A DNA stretch of 50,485 bases from a virus: IMG/VR virus record IMGVR_UViG_3300031566_000058, positions 1 to 50,485 of that record. One strand, 5' to 3'. Position numbers and translations under genes: made by a program. Of the stretch, positions 32,467 to 39,186 are shown piece by piece. Each line of letters starts with the position of its first letter. Positions within the stretch are counted from its first letter, which is position 1. Under the pieces are notes generated by a model, which saw only the letters and a program-made list of their open reading frames with translations, was not told where the DNA came from and did not search any database.

Positions 32467-32640
32467 TTAACTCTTGTCAAGCCCCAACAGCTTGACCGCG
32501 GCGTCAATCAATTCCTCATAAACCTGCGTCAGGCTGATACGCTCTTTTCGCTTGCCGATCAAATGTGCCTGGGCAAGCAGGGCCTTCTCATGCGTAGAGC
32601 TACGCACTTTGATCGTCACTGTCTTTTTGTTCTTTTCCAT
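32467..32640 (-). CDS. Small ribbon-helix-helix-like protein, 57 aa
   Basis: Read by eye: ATG 32640 (AAAGGCG upstream), stop 32469-32467. MEKNKKTVTIKVRSSTHEKA then a helix (ISLTQVYEELIDAAVKLLGL) fits a ribbon-helix-helix DNA-binding fold. It overlaps the end of the 32600-32965 gene, as coupled genes do. Confidence 0.68.
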   Translation of the reverse strand: MEKNKKTVTIKVRSSTHEKALLAQAHLIGKRKERISLTQVYEELIDAAVKLLGLDKS

Positions 32641-32965
32641 CATTTTCGCCTTTCTGGTACGTTGCTATTCTTGTCAGGTTTTCAAGTACCTGCCTGCCGG
32701 CGCTTCTCGACATAGCCTTGAGCCGCCTTGAGAATTTTGCCAGCTCATCGGTTGACACGCTAAGCAACTCGATAAGCATCTCAATCGTTTTGTCCTTGTT
32801 CGACTCGACCGAAAACCATGCCGCATTGTCGCGTACCTTGTCACGGTAGCTTACGGCTTCGGCCTCAGTATCAAATTCCGCAAGCCAATCCGGCTCGCAA
32901 ACATCTCCGTAATGGTCTGTTTCCTCGTCGATTTCCTCAACGCTTATCCAAACTTTGTATTTCAT
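32600..32965 (-). CDS. Hypothetical acidic protein
   Basis: 121 aa. Begins MKYKVWISVEEIDEETDHYG, a pattern of small phage proteins sensing nothing known, then a helical middle and an acidic end (EQKDSDDQSA). Overlaps the small RHH-like gene. Function unknown. Confidence 0.62.
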   Translation of the reverse strand: MKYKVWISVEEIDEETDHYGDVCEPDWLAEFDTEAEAVSYRDKVRDNAAWFSVESNKDKTIEMLIELLSVSTDELAKFSRRLKAMSRSAGRQVLENLTRIATYQKGENDGKEQKDSDDQSA

Positions 32966-32997
32966 AACATTTCTCCCGCTTCAATCTTCATTAACAT

Positions 32998-33483
32998 TTA
33001 TTTTGTATGATGCAATTTCGCATGTTCGCCCTGCGTCATAACCTTCAAATTGCTTACATCGTTGTTATGATTGTCACCGTCGATATGATGGACAATCTCA
33101 CCTGGCCGCAATTTTCGTTTTAAATGTCTCTCCATAACCAAGCGGTGCTGATGCTGTCCGTTTTCTTTAATGTAACCGTTGCCTTTCCCCCGCGGAATAC
33201 CTCGCAAACGTTTGCCTCTCAGCTTCGCAGAGGCTCTTGACTTGAATGTGTTGGCACATTTTATTCCACAGAATCTCAGCTTTATACTTGGACAGTGTTC
33301 ATAGATTTTGCCGCAAAATTCGCATTTTGAATGTTTTCGACGCGACGCATACAGTAATTGATTTGCTCGGTAGAAACAACTGAGTGAACAGTATTTACGT
33401 TTACGACTAACTCTTTCGGTAAATCTTGTTCTGCAAATCAGGCAAAACTTCGTTTCGCGTGGGGCTGTTTTTTTTCTATCCAT
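32998..33483 (-). CDS. HNH homing-type endonuclease
   Basis: 161 aa, ATG with AAGGAGG. N-terminal zinc modules (CLICRTRF ... CSLSC, CEFCGKIY ... CGIKC) and a C-terminal HNH core: HRLVMERHLKRKLRPGEIVH, HIDGDNHNNDVSNL and HAKLHH. Typical of free-standing phage HNH nucleases that spread into neighbour genes. It lies directly after a truncated AAA+ gene start (33499-33615). Confidence 0.87.
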   Translation of the reverse strand: MDRKKTAPRETKFCLICRTRFTERVSRKRKYCSLSCFYRANQLLYASRRKHSKCEFCGKIYEHCPSIKLRFCGIKCANTFKSRASAKLRGKRLRGIPRGKGNGYIKENGQHQHRLVMERHLKRKLRPGEIVHHIDGDNHNNDVSNLKVMTQGEHAKLHHTK

Positions 33484-33498
33484 AATTAGAGTTCCTCC

Positions 33499-33615
33499 TT
33501 ACCAGGCCCGGCCGCCCCAACCGCGCTCGAGCACCTGCCGGATCTGCCTGACCGCCAAATCCTGGCCCTTAACATCTTCAAGAGTTTCGGGCCTGTATTT
33601 TTCAAAGAGCTTCAT
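33499..33615 (-). pseudogene. Truncated AAA+ clamp-loader-like N-terminus
   Basis: 38 aa: MKLFEKYRPETLEDVKGQDL and on to GWGGRAW then TAA. The YRPxTLxDVxGQ motif is the N-terminal box of RFC/RarA-type AAA+ ATPases, and the Gly-rich end lies where the Walker A loop would start. The frame stops before the P-loop and the next gene is an HNH nuclease. Looks like a remnant after deletion or HNH insertion; short translated peptide still possible. Confidence 0.6.
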
Positions 33616-33630
33616 TGAGATATTTCTCCT

Positions 33631-33783
33631 TTATCCAAGCGCGTGCTCCGGCAGATTAGCCTCGACCTGCTGCCCGCATTCGCCGCAAAAGTATTTATCT
33701 TTGTACTCGATTTCCAGGTTAAGGGTTTCGCAATAAGGACAAACCCACTCGTAGCCGCTTGAAATTACATCTACTTTTTCCAT
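33631..33783 (-). CDS. Small zinc-ribbon protein, 50 aa
   Basis: Read by eye: ATG 33783, stop 33633-33631. MEKVDVISSGYEWVCPYCET ... CGECGQQ gives two Cys pairs (zinc ribbon). The upstream site is modest. Function unknown. Confidence 0.58.
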   Translation of the reverse strand: MEKVDVISSGYEWVCPYCETLNLEIEYKDKYFCGECGQQVEANLPEHALG

Positions 33784-33792
33784 GATTCTACC

Positions 33793-33996
33793 TCACATTA
33801 CCTGCGTGAACGTTTTGCCCTTACTCGGATGCTTGCGAAGAGCGCCGTCTATGCAATGACGAACTCTCTCGTTAAGATCATCGTAAACCTGTGCCGCCAC
33901 ATAATCGAAACTCTACCCAGGGCGGATCTCCGCCTGCCTTCGCATTATGTATTGCCGCACGTGTGCCTTGTTCAATAACATATTTCCGTTTGCCAT
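33793..33996 (-). pseudogene. RPG(W)-type small basic protein interrupted by an amber codon
   Basis: ATG 33996 with AAAGGGGTAG upstream. The frame reads MANGNMLLNKAHVRQYIMRR..IRPG, TAG (33915-33913), then SFDYVAAQVYDDLNERVRHC ... HPSKGKTF and TGA. The pattern RPGW followed by a helix and HPxxGKT is known to me from small phage DNA-binding-like proteins, so TAG replaces Trp (TGG). Either a pseudogene, read-through, or an assembly error. Confidence 0.6.
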
Positions 33997-34130
33997 TCTG
34001 CTACCCCTTTCAATTAGTTAAATTGAATATTGATATAATTGCGCTCGTAGGAAGCTTTTTAAGACTTCAAAATTATGACGGGTATAGGATAGTAGCTTCA
34101 CGTTTGGCATTTTACGGCTTGAATAAAAGA

Positions 34131-34150
34131 GCGGGGCTTTATTGCCCCGC
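34131..34150 (-). terminator. Rho-independent terminator after the DUF932 gene
   Basis: GCGGGGC/GCCCCGC stem (34131-34150), six-base loop, then TCTTTTATTC on the minus strand. It lies 25 bases beyond the DUF932 stop at 34175. Confidence 0.8.
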
Positions 34151-34174
34151 CCTCACAACATTATACGCCCACGA

Positions 34175-35203
34175 TTATTTTGCCGTAAACTTTGCCGTTG
34201 TCGTTAGTAATTCCAACGCCTGTTTTTTGACCTGAGCCCCGCCGCCCCAGACCACGCTATTCATTCTGTTATCCTCGGGGCCGCCGTACTTGCCTTTTCC
34301 ATAATTCCGGTGATGGTCGATATACTCAGTGACGCTGTTAAGGGCAGCCCACCTTGTACCCCTGACACCCTTGACGTCGTTTCCGACTCCATGGCCAAAC
34401 AGCACAGCTATTTCATCCCTGACCTTGCTGCGGTCGATAAGCGTGCCATCGTCCTTTTTTTCGTCGGGCCACATCTGCCTTGAAAAATACTTGAACTCTT
34501 TCGTAATCATCGGTTTTTTCAGCAGTGCGTTGAACGTATCGCTTGCCTGTTTATGATAAGCATCGGAAAGCTCAAGCACTTTTTTTGCTTCCTGCAGCTT
34601 GTTCTTCCAGCCGCCCCGATGCAGTATGCTCATAGTGTCGGTTGCCCTGACGCGACCGCCGTAAATCTGGAACGCGGCCGAAACCGTATTCCAGCAGACC
34701 ACCCTGATCGGCGTCCACTTTATATGAAACTGCATACTGCTGTCATGCGAAGAACAGCCGACAAGATACATATCCACCTTGTCCGGGCCTACATCGATAC
34801 CCTTTGGCATTTTGCAAGTTATGAAAACTCGCTTGCCGCCGAACAGACTGCCGGCGCAATGAAACATCGTAACATTGTCACCGACCAGCGCTTCCATAAA
34901 CTGAAACATATCCTCATTTTGTATAGGCTCATACGCATCTGTTACGACCCCGAGCACCTTATTATCCTCTGCTCTTACGACCGCCTTGTGCGTGTCGATC
35001 TCGCTGTATCCGATAGCATCCTTCTCGATTGTCTGGGCGAACAGCGGTCTTTTCTCGACAATCCAATCAAGGCCCGCCAGCTTGATAGCGGCAGCCGCCG
35101 TCACTTCCTTATCGACCATGATGCCGAGCTTATGCCACGGCGCTTTGCCAGCATAGAACATGCGGGCCTCGCCGTTTTCTTTGATTTCTAATTCGTGTGC
35201 CAT
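34175..35203 (-). CDS. DUF932 phage/plasmid-like protein
   Basis: 342 aa, ATG with AAAGGAGC. It starts MAHELEIKENGEARMFYAGK and continues APWHKLGIMVDKEV, and has VVTDAYEPIQNEDMFQFMEA, the pattern of DUF932 (also called plasmid-like TIGR03299). The biochemical role is unknown; these genes occur in many phages and plasmids. Ended by the terminator at 34131-34150. It follows the small gene 35260-35436. Confidence 0.86.
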   Translation of the reverse strand: MAHELEIKENGEARMFYAGKAPWHKLGIMVDKEVTAAAAIKLAGLDWIVEKRPLFAQTIEKDAIGYSEIDTHKAVVRAEDNKVLGVVTDAYEPIQNEDMFQFMEALVGDNVTMFHCAGSLFGGKRVFITCKMPKGIDVGPDKVDMYLVGCSSHDSSMQFHIKWTPIRVVCWNTVSAAFQIYGGRVRATDTMSILHRGGWKNKLQEAKKVLELSDAYHKQASDTFNALLKKPMITKEFKYFSRQMWPDEKKDDGTLIDRSKVRDEIAVLFGHGVGNDVKGVRGTRWAALNSVTEYIDHHRNYGKGKYGGPEDNRMNSVVWGGGAQVKKQALELLTTTAKFTAK

Positions 35204-35259
35204 TTGACTTGCTCCTTTCTGAGCTATAATTTTACGATTGCCCCCGATTCCTCAAGCTT

Positions 35260-35436
35260 TTACGCCTTGACGCCCTTTACCTCGACCTCGATTTCCTTCG
35301 GACTGCCCAGGGCCTCATAAGCCGGCCTGAGCAAATAAATCGAACTGACCACCTTCGGCTCTTTTGACGGATCGTCATAGCGAACCGAATGCTTGCACTG
35401 CTTTACTTCTTTGAGCTTTGCTTTTTGTTCTGACAT
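35260..35436 (-). CDS. Small hypothetical protein, 58 aa
   Basis: 58 aa from ATG 35436 (AAGGAGAATATC upstream); a longer frame to 35529 has a poorer start. MSEQKAKLKEVKQCKHSVRY then beta-rich (VVSSIYLLRPAYEALG). Placed between the DUF2958 and DUF932 genes. Function unknown. Confidence 0.65.
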   Translation of the reverse strand: MSEQKAKLKEVKQCKHSVRYDDPSKEPKVVSSIYLLRPAYEALGSPKEIEVEVKGVKA

Positions 35437-35529
35437 GATATTCTCCTTTTTACAGGCGTTCTCTTTGGCCTCACCTGCGGAGGCTAAGGCGGTGGGCGGG
35501 ATTTGCGCCCGCCCTTTCAAGCCGGACAA

Positions 35530-36198
35530 TCAGCCGGCCTGACTCACACCGCCGCAATTGGCGCAATGCACATGGTGCTTGTGGATGCCACAGTGACATG
35601 CGCCGTCCTCAGGGTAGCAGAGGAATTTGCTTTTTTCACAATCACACCAGCCCGGCACAAGGAACGAACCGTACTTGGCAGTATCTTTTGTCGTCTCGCC
35701 GATCCTCAGCATGACCTTCTCGCCGTTCTCGGCAATAACTTCGGCTTCCCGGCCATTGAGCGTCCGAACCAAATCCCTGACAGCCTCAATCGTCTCGGCT
35801 TCCGAAGGTTCGGCCGGCTCGTACTCCAGAGGATACCCAGGATCAAGACTGTCCGGTTCGGGCGGCAAGCCTTCGATTGACCTTTTGATTTCCCGGACCG
35901 TCAAAGGCTTCCACCACATATCCCGTTCGATATGCAGCCCCATCGGTCCCGTTGCACTCTCAAGCTCGGACAAGACAAAGTAGCCGAGCTCCTGACAGTG
36001 ACCATCGACCAGACCGAAGAATTCAAAGTCGATTTCCTTGCCATCTTCGTCGATACATGGCTGGCCTTCCGTGACGTACCATGTCCAGCTCGAATCCGGC
36101 GTGAAGAACTTGACGTAAATTACAGCATCCTCGCCAAGATGCTCCTGACCGCGTATGGGCGGCAACGTCTTTTTGATTTCCTGCGTTAAGAGTTTCAT
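35530..36198 (-). CDS. DUF2958-domain protein with Cys/His-rich C-terminus
   Basis: 222 aa from ATG 36198 with AAGGAG. LLTQEIKKTLPPIRGQEH, then VKFFTPDSSWTWYVTEG and FGLVDGHCQELGYFVLSELE match DUF2958, common in mobile elements. The C-terminal 40 residues carry many Cys and His (CDCEKSKFLCYPEDGACHCG), likely zinc-binding, and are unusual for the family. Role unknown. Confidence 0.82.
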   Translation of the reverse strand: MKLLTQEIKKTLPPIRGQEHLGEDAVIYVKFFTPDSSWTWYVTEGQPCIDEDGKEIDFEFFGLVDGHCQELGYFVLSELESATGPMGLHIERDMWWKPLTVREIKRSIEGLPPEPDSLDPGYPLEYEPAEPSEAETIEAVRDLVRTLNGREAEVIAENGEKVMLRIGETTKDTAKYGSFLVPGWCDCEKSKFLCYPEDGACHCGIHKHHVHCANCGGVSQAG

Positions 36199-36389
36199 AG
36201 TTTTCTCCTTATTGGGTAAAACCCTTTGCATGATTCGGCTATACCATCGAAACGCCGATCTCTGTAATAATCAGTTAACCACGCAATAACCACACTGCCT
36301 TGTTTTTGGGCGTGACATATTTGAGAAACGCCGGACGGATGAACCTCGTAGTTTTCGCAGTTATCGCACAATATTTTATCATCTTTCAT
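36195..36389 (-). CDS. Small Cys-containing protein
   Basis: 64 aa. MKDDKILCDNCENYEVHPSG with CDNC and further Cys; resembles small phage zinc proteins. The stop overlaps the DUF2958 start (ATGA). Function unknown. Confidence 0.62.
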   Translation of the reverse strand: MKDDKILCDNCENYEVHPSGVSQICHAQKQGSVVIAWLTDYYRDRRFDGIAESCKGFYPIRRKL

Positions 36390-36763
36390 GGCCTTGCTCC
36401 TTCCAAAGCCTTCTCTCTTGCTTCTTCCTGCTCAACCCACCATTCTTCGATAACCTGATCGGATATGCTGATATGCTTGCTCTCCACTACAATGAACGTT
36501 GACATGAAACGCCTGTAATGCTTTTCTGCCTCGGCCCTGGCCTCTTCGTGCGAATACTTATAGCTCATAAACCAGTGAACGAGAATTGAGAAAGCCAGAT
36601 CTCCGGAACCGGCACAGCCGCGACCAAAACTAAAGCCGCTAACCGAGTGCTTTGCGATATGAGGCAGAGGGTGTCTATTCGTGACATCACTGCCGTTCTG
36701 CACGACCACAAAAGCCTTTACGCCTTCTTTTGTTCTGATTGCTTCGTAACTCCACTTTGCCAT
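36386..36763 (-). CDS. DUF6166-like phage protein
   Basis: 125 aa. FSFGRGCAGSGDLAFSILVH resembles the core of DUF6166, a phage family of unknown function. The C-terminus is helical. Overlaps neighbours by a few bases. Not further assigned. Confidence 0.6.
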   Translation of the reverse strand: MAKWSYEAIRTKEGVKAFVVVQNGSDVTNRHPLPHIAKHSVSGFSFGRGCAGSGDLAFSILVHWFMSYKYSHEEARAEAEKHYRRFMSTFIVVESKHISISDQVIEEWWVEQEEAREKALEGARP

Positions 36764-37197
36764 TATGCTACCCCTTTCTTGATTTGAGATTCTGGATTGT
36801 TTGCCTTTCGGTTAAAAGCCGTTGTCCCTGATGGATAAACGAACCTGCCTGTATATCCGCCGTAGTACCCGCGAACAACAATCGTCCTTACCGGATTGCC
36901 TTCCGAATCGTAGAAGTGACCCCGCTGCGAAAGGCCATAAACGTTTTGACCCTTACCATTCTCGCCAAGAAGTTTGGCCTTGATAAGTTTTCGCAGAACG
37001 GCGAGACTGTCTTTTCGATGATCCTCATAATCGGTAGCGCCCCAAGTTTGAATCGGGCTATAACAGCTTTCAACAAAAACGCCTTGTCCGTCATCATCAA
37101 GATCGTCTTTTTTTTGCTTATCCTGTTTTGTCCACGTCATCTGCGAGACAATTTTCCGCACTTCCTCTTTGCTCGGCCAATCATACATATCTAACAT
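36763..37197 (-). CDS. Hypothetical protein
   Basis: 144 aa. Acidic and basic stretches alternate (QDKQKKDDLDDDGQGVFVES); C-terminal GGYTGRFVYPSGTTAFNRK. First gene after the tRNA region when reading leftward. No domain recognised. Start may be the second Met (three codons in). Confidence 0.62.
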   Translation of the reverse strand: MLDMYDWPSKEEVRKIVSQMTWTKQDKQKKDDLDDDGQGVFVESCYSPIQTWGATDYEDHRKDSLAVLRKLIKAKLLGENGKGQNVYGLSQRGHFYDSEGNPVRTIVVRGYYGGYTGRFVYPSGTTAFNRKANNPESQIKKGVA

Positions 37198-37230
37198 CTT
37201 GCTACCCTTTCAATGAGCACAATTGCTCAA

Positions 37231-37305
37231 TGCCCCGAACGGGAGTCGAACCCGCCATCCTCTCTGCTTCTAAACAGAGCGCTCTATCCGTTAAGCTATC
37301 AGGGA
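37231..37305 (-). tRNA. tRNA with an eight-base anticodon loop
   Basis: A 75-base cloverleaf: acceptor TCCCTGA/TCGGGGC with one mismatch and one G-U, D arm GCTT-AACGGATA-GAGC, anticodon stem CTCTG/CAGAG, T arm GCGGG-TTCGACT-CCCGT, final A73. The anticodon loop is TTTAGAAG, eight bases instead of seven. The reading could be UAG or a four-base UAGA; the variable loop is short (not Leu or Ser). Identity is left open; it may be a frameshift-suppressor-like or decayed tRNA. Confidence 0.72.
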
Positions 37306-37307
37306 AA

Positions 37308-37357
37308 TGCTCCGGCAGGGAATCGAACCCCGCGTGACACCCAAATTCAACAGAGCA
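37308..37357 (-). ncRNA. tRNA-like minihelix, element A
   Basis: 50 bases: TGCTCTG pairs with CGGAGCA over seven bases like an acceptor stem, followed by a T arm CGGGG-TTCGATT-CCCTG. D and anticodon arms are not formed. It sits directly beside the tRNA at 37231-37305, and its inner segment matches element B. Probably a decayed tRNA; functional status unknown. Confidence 0.45.
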
Positions 37358-37364
37358 GCCAGTC

Positions 37365-37508
37365 TTATTGGGAAAGACGGATAATTTGAGAACGGATTTT
37401 GTTGGCCTGTTGCACCAAATCATAGGTGTCAACCTTGAGGTCACTTTGTGTGCGGGTCATATAACGCCGCAATCTCCACAATTTAATTTTGAGAATGAGT
37501 TTTTTCAT
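37365..37508 (-). CDS. Small basic hypothetical protein, 47 aa
   Basis: Read by eye: ATG 37508 with GAAAGGAG, ending TAA at 37367-37365. MKKLILKIKLWRLRRYMTRT is basic and helical. Located between tRNA-like elements A and B. The strong ribosome-binding site supports expression; function unknown. Confidence 0.6.
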   Translation of the reverse strand: MKKLILKIKLWRLRRYMTRTQSDLKVDTYDLVQQANKIRSQIIRLSQ

Positions 37509-37554
37509 TTCAATTCTCCTTTCAAAATTAGGTTTTATTTACTTGCCACTATAA

Positions 37555-37614
37555 AGCTCCGTACCGGACTCGAACCGGCCTTCACAAACAACGTGACGTC
37601 CAAATCACCAGAGC
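37555..37614 (-). ncRNA. tRNA-like element B
   Basis: GCTCTG pairs with CGGAGC; T arm GCCGG-TTCGAGT-CCGGT is perfect. Between them lies GTGATTTGGACGTCACG, close to the same segment of element A (TGAATTTGGGTGTCACG), plus a GTCAC-GTTGTTT-GTGAA hairpin that could act as an anticodon arm. No D arm. Interpreted as a truncated or minimal tRNA-like RNA. Confidence 0.45.
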
Positions 37615-37865
37615 AAAACGTCTATTCGATTACCGCTTGACCGTCACTGACCGACCCTCTATCGTCCACAGGCTCAAGCGTGGCCTGCCCGCATCGAGAG
37701 TCCCTAATTCGTATCAACCAGATTTCGTGGCTGTGATTTTTTTAAGAATCACTTCGGCTGAGCGGCTACCCCGCTCCCGGCGACTGCTGACCGCCGACCT
37801 CAAACTCTCAGGACATTGCCAACTTTGCTGCCCTGCATATTATGAACTTGTCAAAGGTAAAACTT
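37615..37865. other. Structured non-coding stretch
   Basis: No gene seen with a good start. It contains hairpins such as GAGCGG-GGTAG-CCGCTC and GTGATT ... AATCAC on the minus strand. It may be untranslated leader of the small tRNA-region transcripts. Confidence 0.4.
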
Positions 37866-38000
37866 TTAATTGAGAATCAGCCGGCCTTCGGCTGTTATTG
37901 GTTTTTTCAGCCATTCGATTTGACGATTGGTCTTTGGCTTGCGTGTGTAAATCGCTAACACATAGACGCTTACCAAAGTTACGAAGATTAAAGTTTCCAT
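37866..38000 (-). CDS. Small membrane protein, 44 aa
   Basis: Read by eye: ATG 38000 with CAGGGTAG upstream, TAA at 37868-37866. METLIFVTLVSVYVLAIYTR has one transmembrane segment, then a basic tail. First gene after the promoter at 38040-38068. Function unknown. Confidence 0.58.
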   Translation of the reverse strand: METLIFVTLVSVYVLAIYTRKPKTNRQIEWLKKPITAEGRLILN

Positions 38001-38327
38001 TTTAGCTACCCTGAAAAAATGATTAACTTTTATTATTATATTATACGCATGAGATTATGATATGTCAATAAAATAATATGAATTATTCATAAATATTTAT
38101 CTCTACGCCCTAAGACTTTTGATTATAGATAGTTATGAACGAAAAAATATTGACCTGAAACAAAGAATTATCTGCGTTTCCAAGCTCCCAGGGCCGATTT
38201 GTGATTTTTTGGACGGATTTCCATTGACATTTAATGACGGCTTTTGTTCCATGAATAGATAATTTCAACCTGCGTGTAATGTTGAGCCTTGTTAGGCTGA
38301 CAGTTAATATCTTCGGAGGATTTAAAA
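38001..38327. other. Divergent AT-rich promoter region
   Basis: Non-coding, AT-rich. It holds the leftward promoter at 38040-38068, the palindrome ATGAATTATTCAT (about 38079-38091) and other TCATAA/TTATGA half-sites. No equally clear rightward promoter for the 38328 gene is seen; TTGACA at about 38224 lacks a good -10 at usual spacing. Confidence 0.6.
38040..38068 (-). promoter_or_regulatory. Consensus sigma70 promoter
   Basis: Minus strand TTGACA (38068-38063), 17-base spacer, TATAAT (38045-38040): both boxes match consensus exactly. The spacer contains ATCATAATCTCATG, similar to the operator-like palindrome near 29357-29370. It would drive the leftward accessory and tRNA region. Confidence 0.82.
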
Positions 38328-38552
38328 ATGCGATGGATACTGTTTCTCTTGGCAGCCCTGGCTTTTCTTGGAGGCGCCGCCACTTATTTGATTTCAGGAC
38401 CGAACGGCTTTGTTATATTTGCGATACTTTTCTCGGGCGCCGCGATCGTGGATGCAATAGTGAGCTTACAAAAAGAGATTCGCAAGATAACCGGCCCCGC
38501 CGAAGAGCTTGAAAAGTTAAAGGATAAAATCAGAACGGGTCAAACCCAATAA
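38328..38552 (+). CDS. Small two-span membrane protein
   Basis: 74 aa, plus strand, ATG with GGAGGATT upstream. Two hydrophobic spans (LFLLAALAFLGGAATYLI and VIFAILFSGAAIVDAIV), then a charged helix. Could be a holin or a moron membrane protein. It is followed 15 bases later by the lipoprotein gene, forming a two-gene rightward operon against the general gene direction. Confidence 0.68.
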   Translation: MRWILFLLAALAFLGGAATYLISGPNGFVIFAILFSGAAIVDAIVSLQKEIRKITGPAEELEKLKDKIRTGQTQ

Positions 38553-38567
38553 TCAAAGGAGGTTAGA

Positions 38568-39023
38568 ATGAAAGTGAGAGCCCTGAATTTACTATTGTGC
38601 TTTACAATTCTCTTTGCAGGCTGTGCCGGCAGAGAGCCGAATCCGATATCTACCTACATGCCGGGCGATGAAAACAGGAATTGCCAGGCCCTCATGGCCG
38701 AAATTGCCAACTGCGAAAAAGAGATGGCGGCGCTCAAGCCCCAGACCAACAAGTTCGGCACCAACACATTGTGGGCAATCGGCGGGGTCTTGGTGCTATT
38801 CCCATTTTTCTTTATGGACTTCAAGGATGCCGAGAAGATCGAATACGATGCTTACCAGCGCCGGCTTGATCGCCTCAAAGTGCTTGCTGCCGAGCGCAAC
38901 TGCTATGCTTTGGATCCATCCGAGCGGGGAAAGAAAATCGTCGGGTACCGCGTGGACACGAGCCGCAGGGACGCAGCAGGCAACTTCGTTCGCATACCTA
39001 TAATCGAAGGTGAACAAAAGTAG
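38568..39023 (+). CDS. Lipoprotein with inner transmembrane segment
   Basis: 151 aa. Signal peptide with lipobox LLLCFTILFAGC, so lipid attachment at the Cys near residue 19. A helical section with Cys (NCQALMAEIANCEKEMAALK) precedes a second hydrophobic span (TLWAIGGVLVLFPFFFMDF). Similar lipoproteins occur in bacterial chromosomes and phage morons. As a plus-strand gene placed between tail and early modules it is likely expressed from the prophage. Confidence 0.7.
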   Translation: MKVRALNLLLCFTILFAGCAGREPNPISTYMPGDENRNCQALMAEIANCEKEMAALKPQTNKFGTNTLWAIGGVLVLFPFFFMDFKDAEKIEYDAYQRRLDRLKVLAAERNCYALDPSERGKKIVGYRVDTSRRDAAGNFVRIPIIEGEQK

Positions 39024-39097
39024 CTGAACCACGCGCCAGAATCAAATCCTAAGCACGCAGCAGCCTCCTGGCTGGGCGATCTCGGCCGAAGGTAGGT

Positions 39098-39135
39098 GTG
39101 GAGGGCGGACAGCGCCTCAAACTGCCCGCCCCCAC
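39098..39135. terminator. Bidirectional hairpin between convergent genes
   Basis: GTGG-GGGCGG-CAG pairs with CTG-CCGCCC-CCAC over 39098-39135, with single-base offsets. It lies between the rightward lipoprotein gene and the leftward tail operon end (39187). T-runs are short, so it may work with Rho or as a barrier in both directions. Confidence 0.6.
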
Positions 39136-39186
39136 CGGATAGAAAGGAATTTTAAGGTTTGAGAAGCCAGGATTGCCTGCTGAAAA

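Noticed and set aside
37231-37305. tRNA on the plus strand with anticodon TCT
   Set aside because: The T-loop consensus GTTCGACTC and D arm are on the minus strand only.
37637-37873. 78-codon plus-strand ORF in the tRNA region
   Set aside because: No ribosome-binding site, overlaps a structured non-coding stretch and the end of a leftward small gene.
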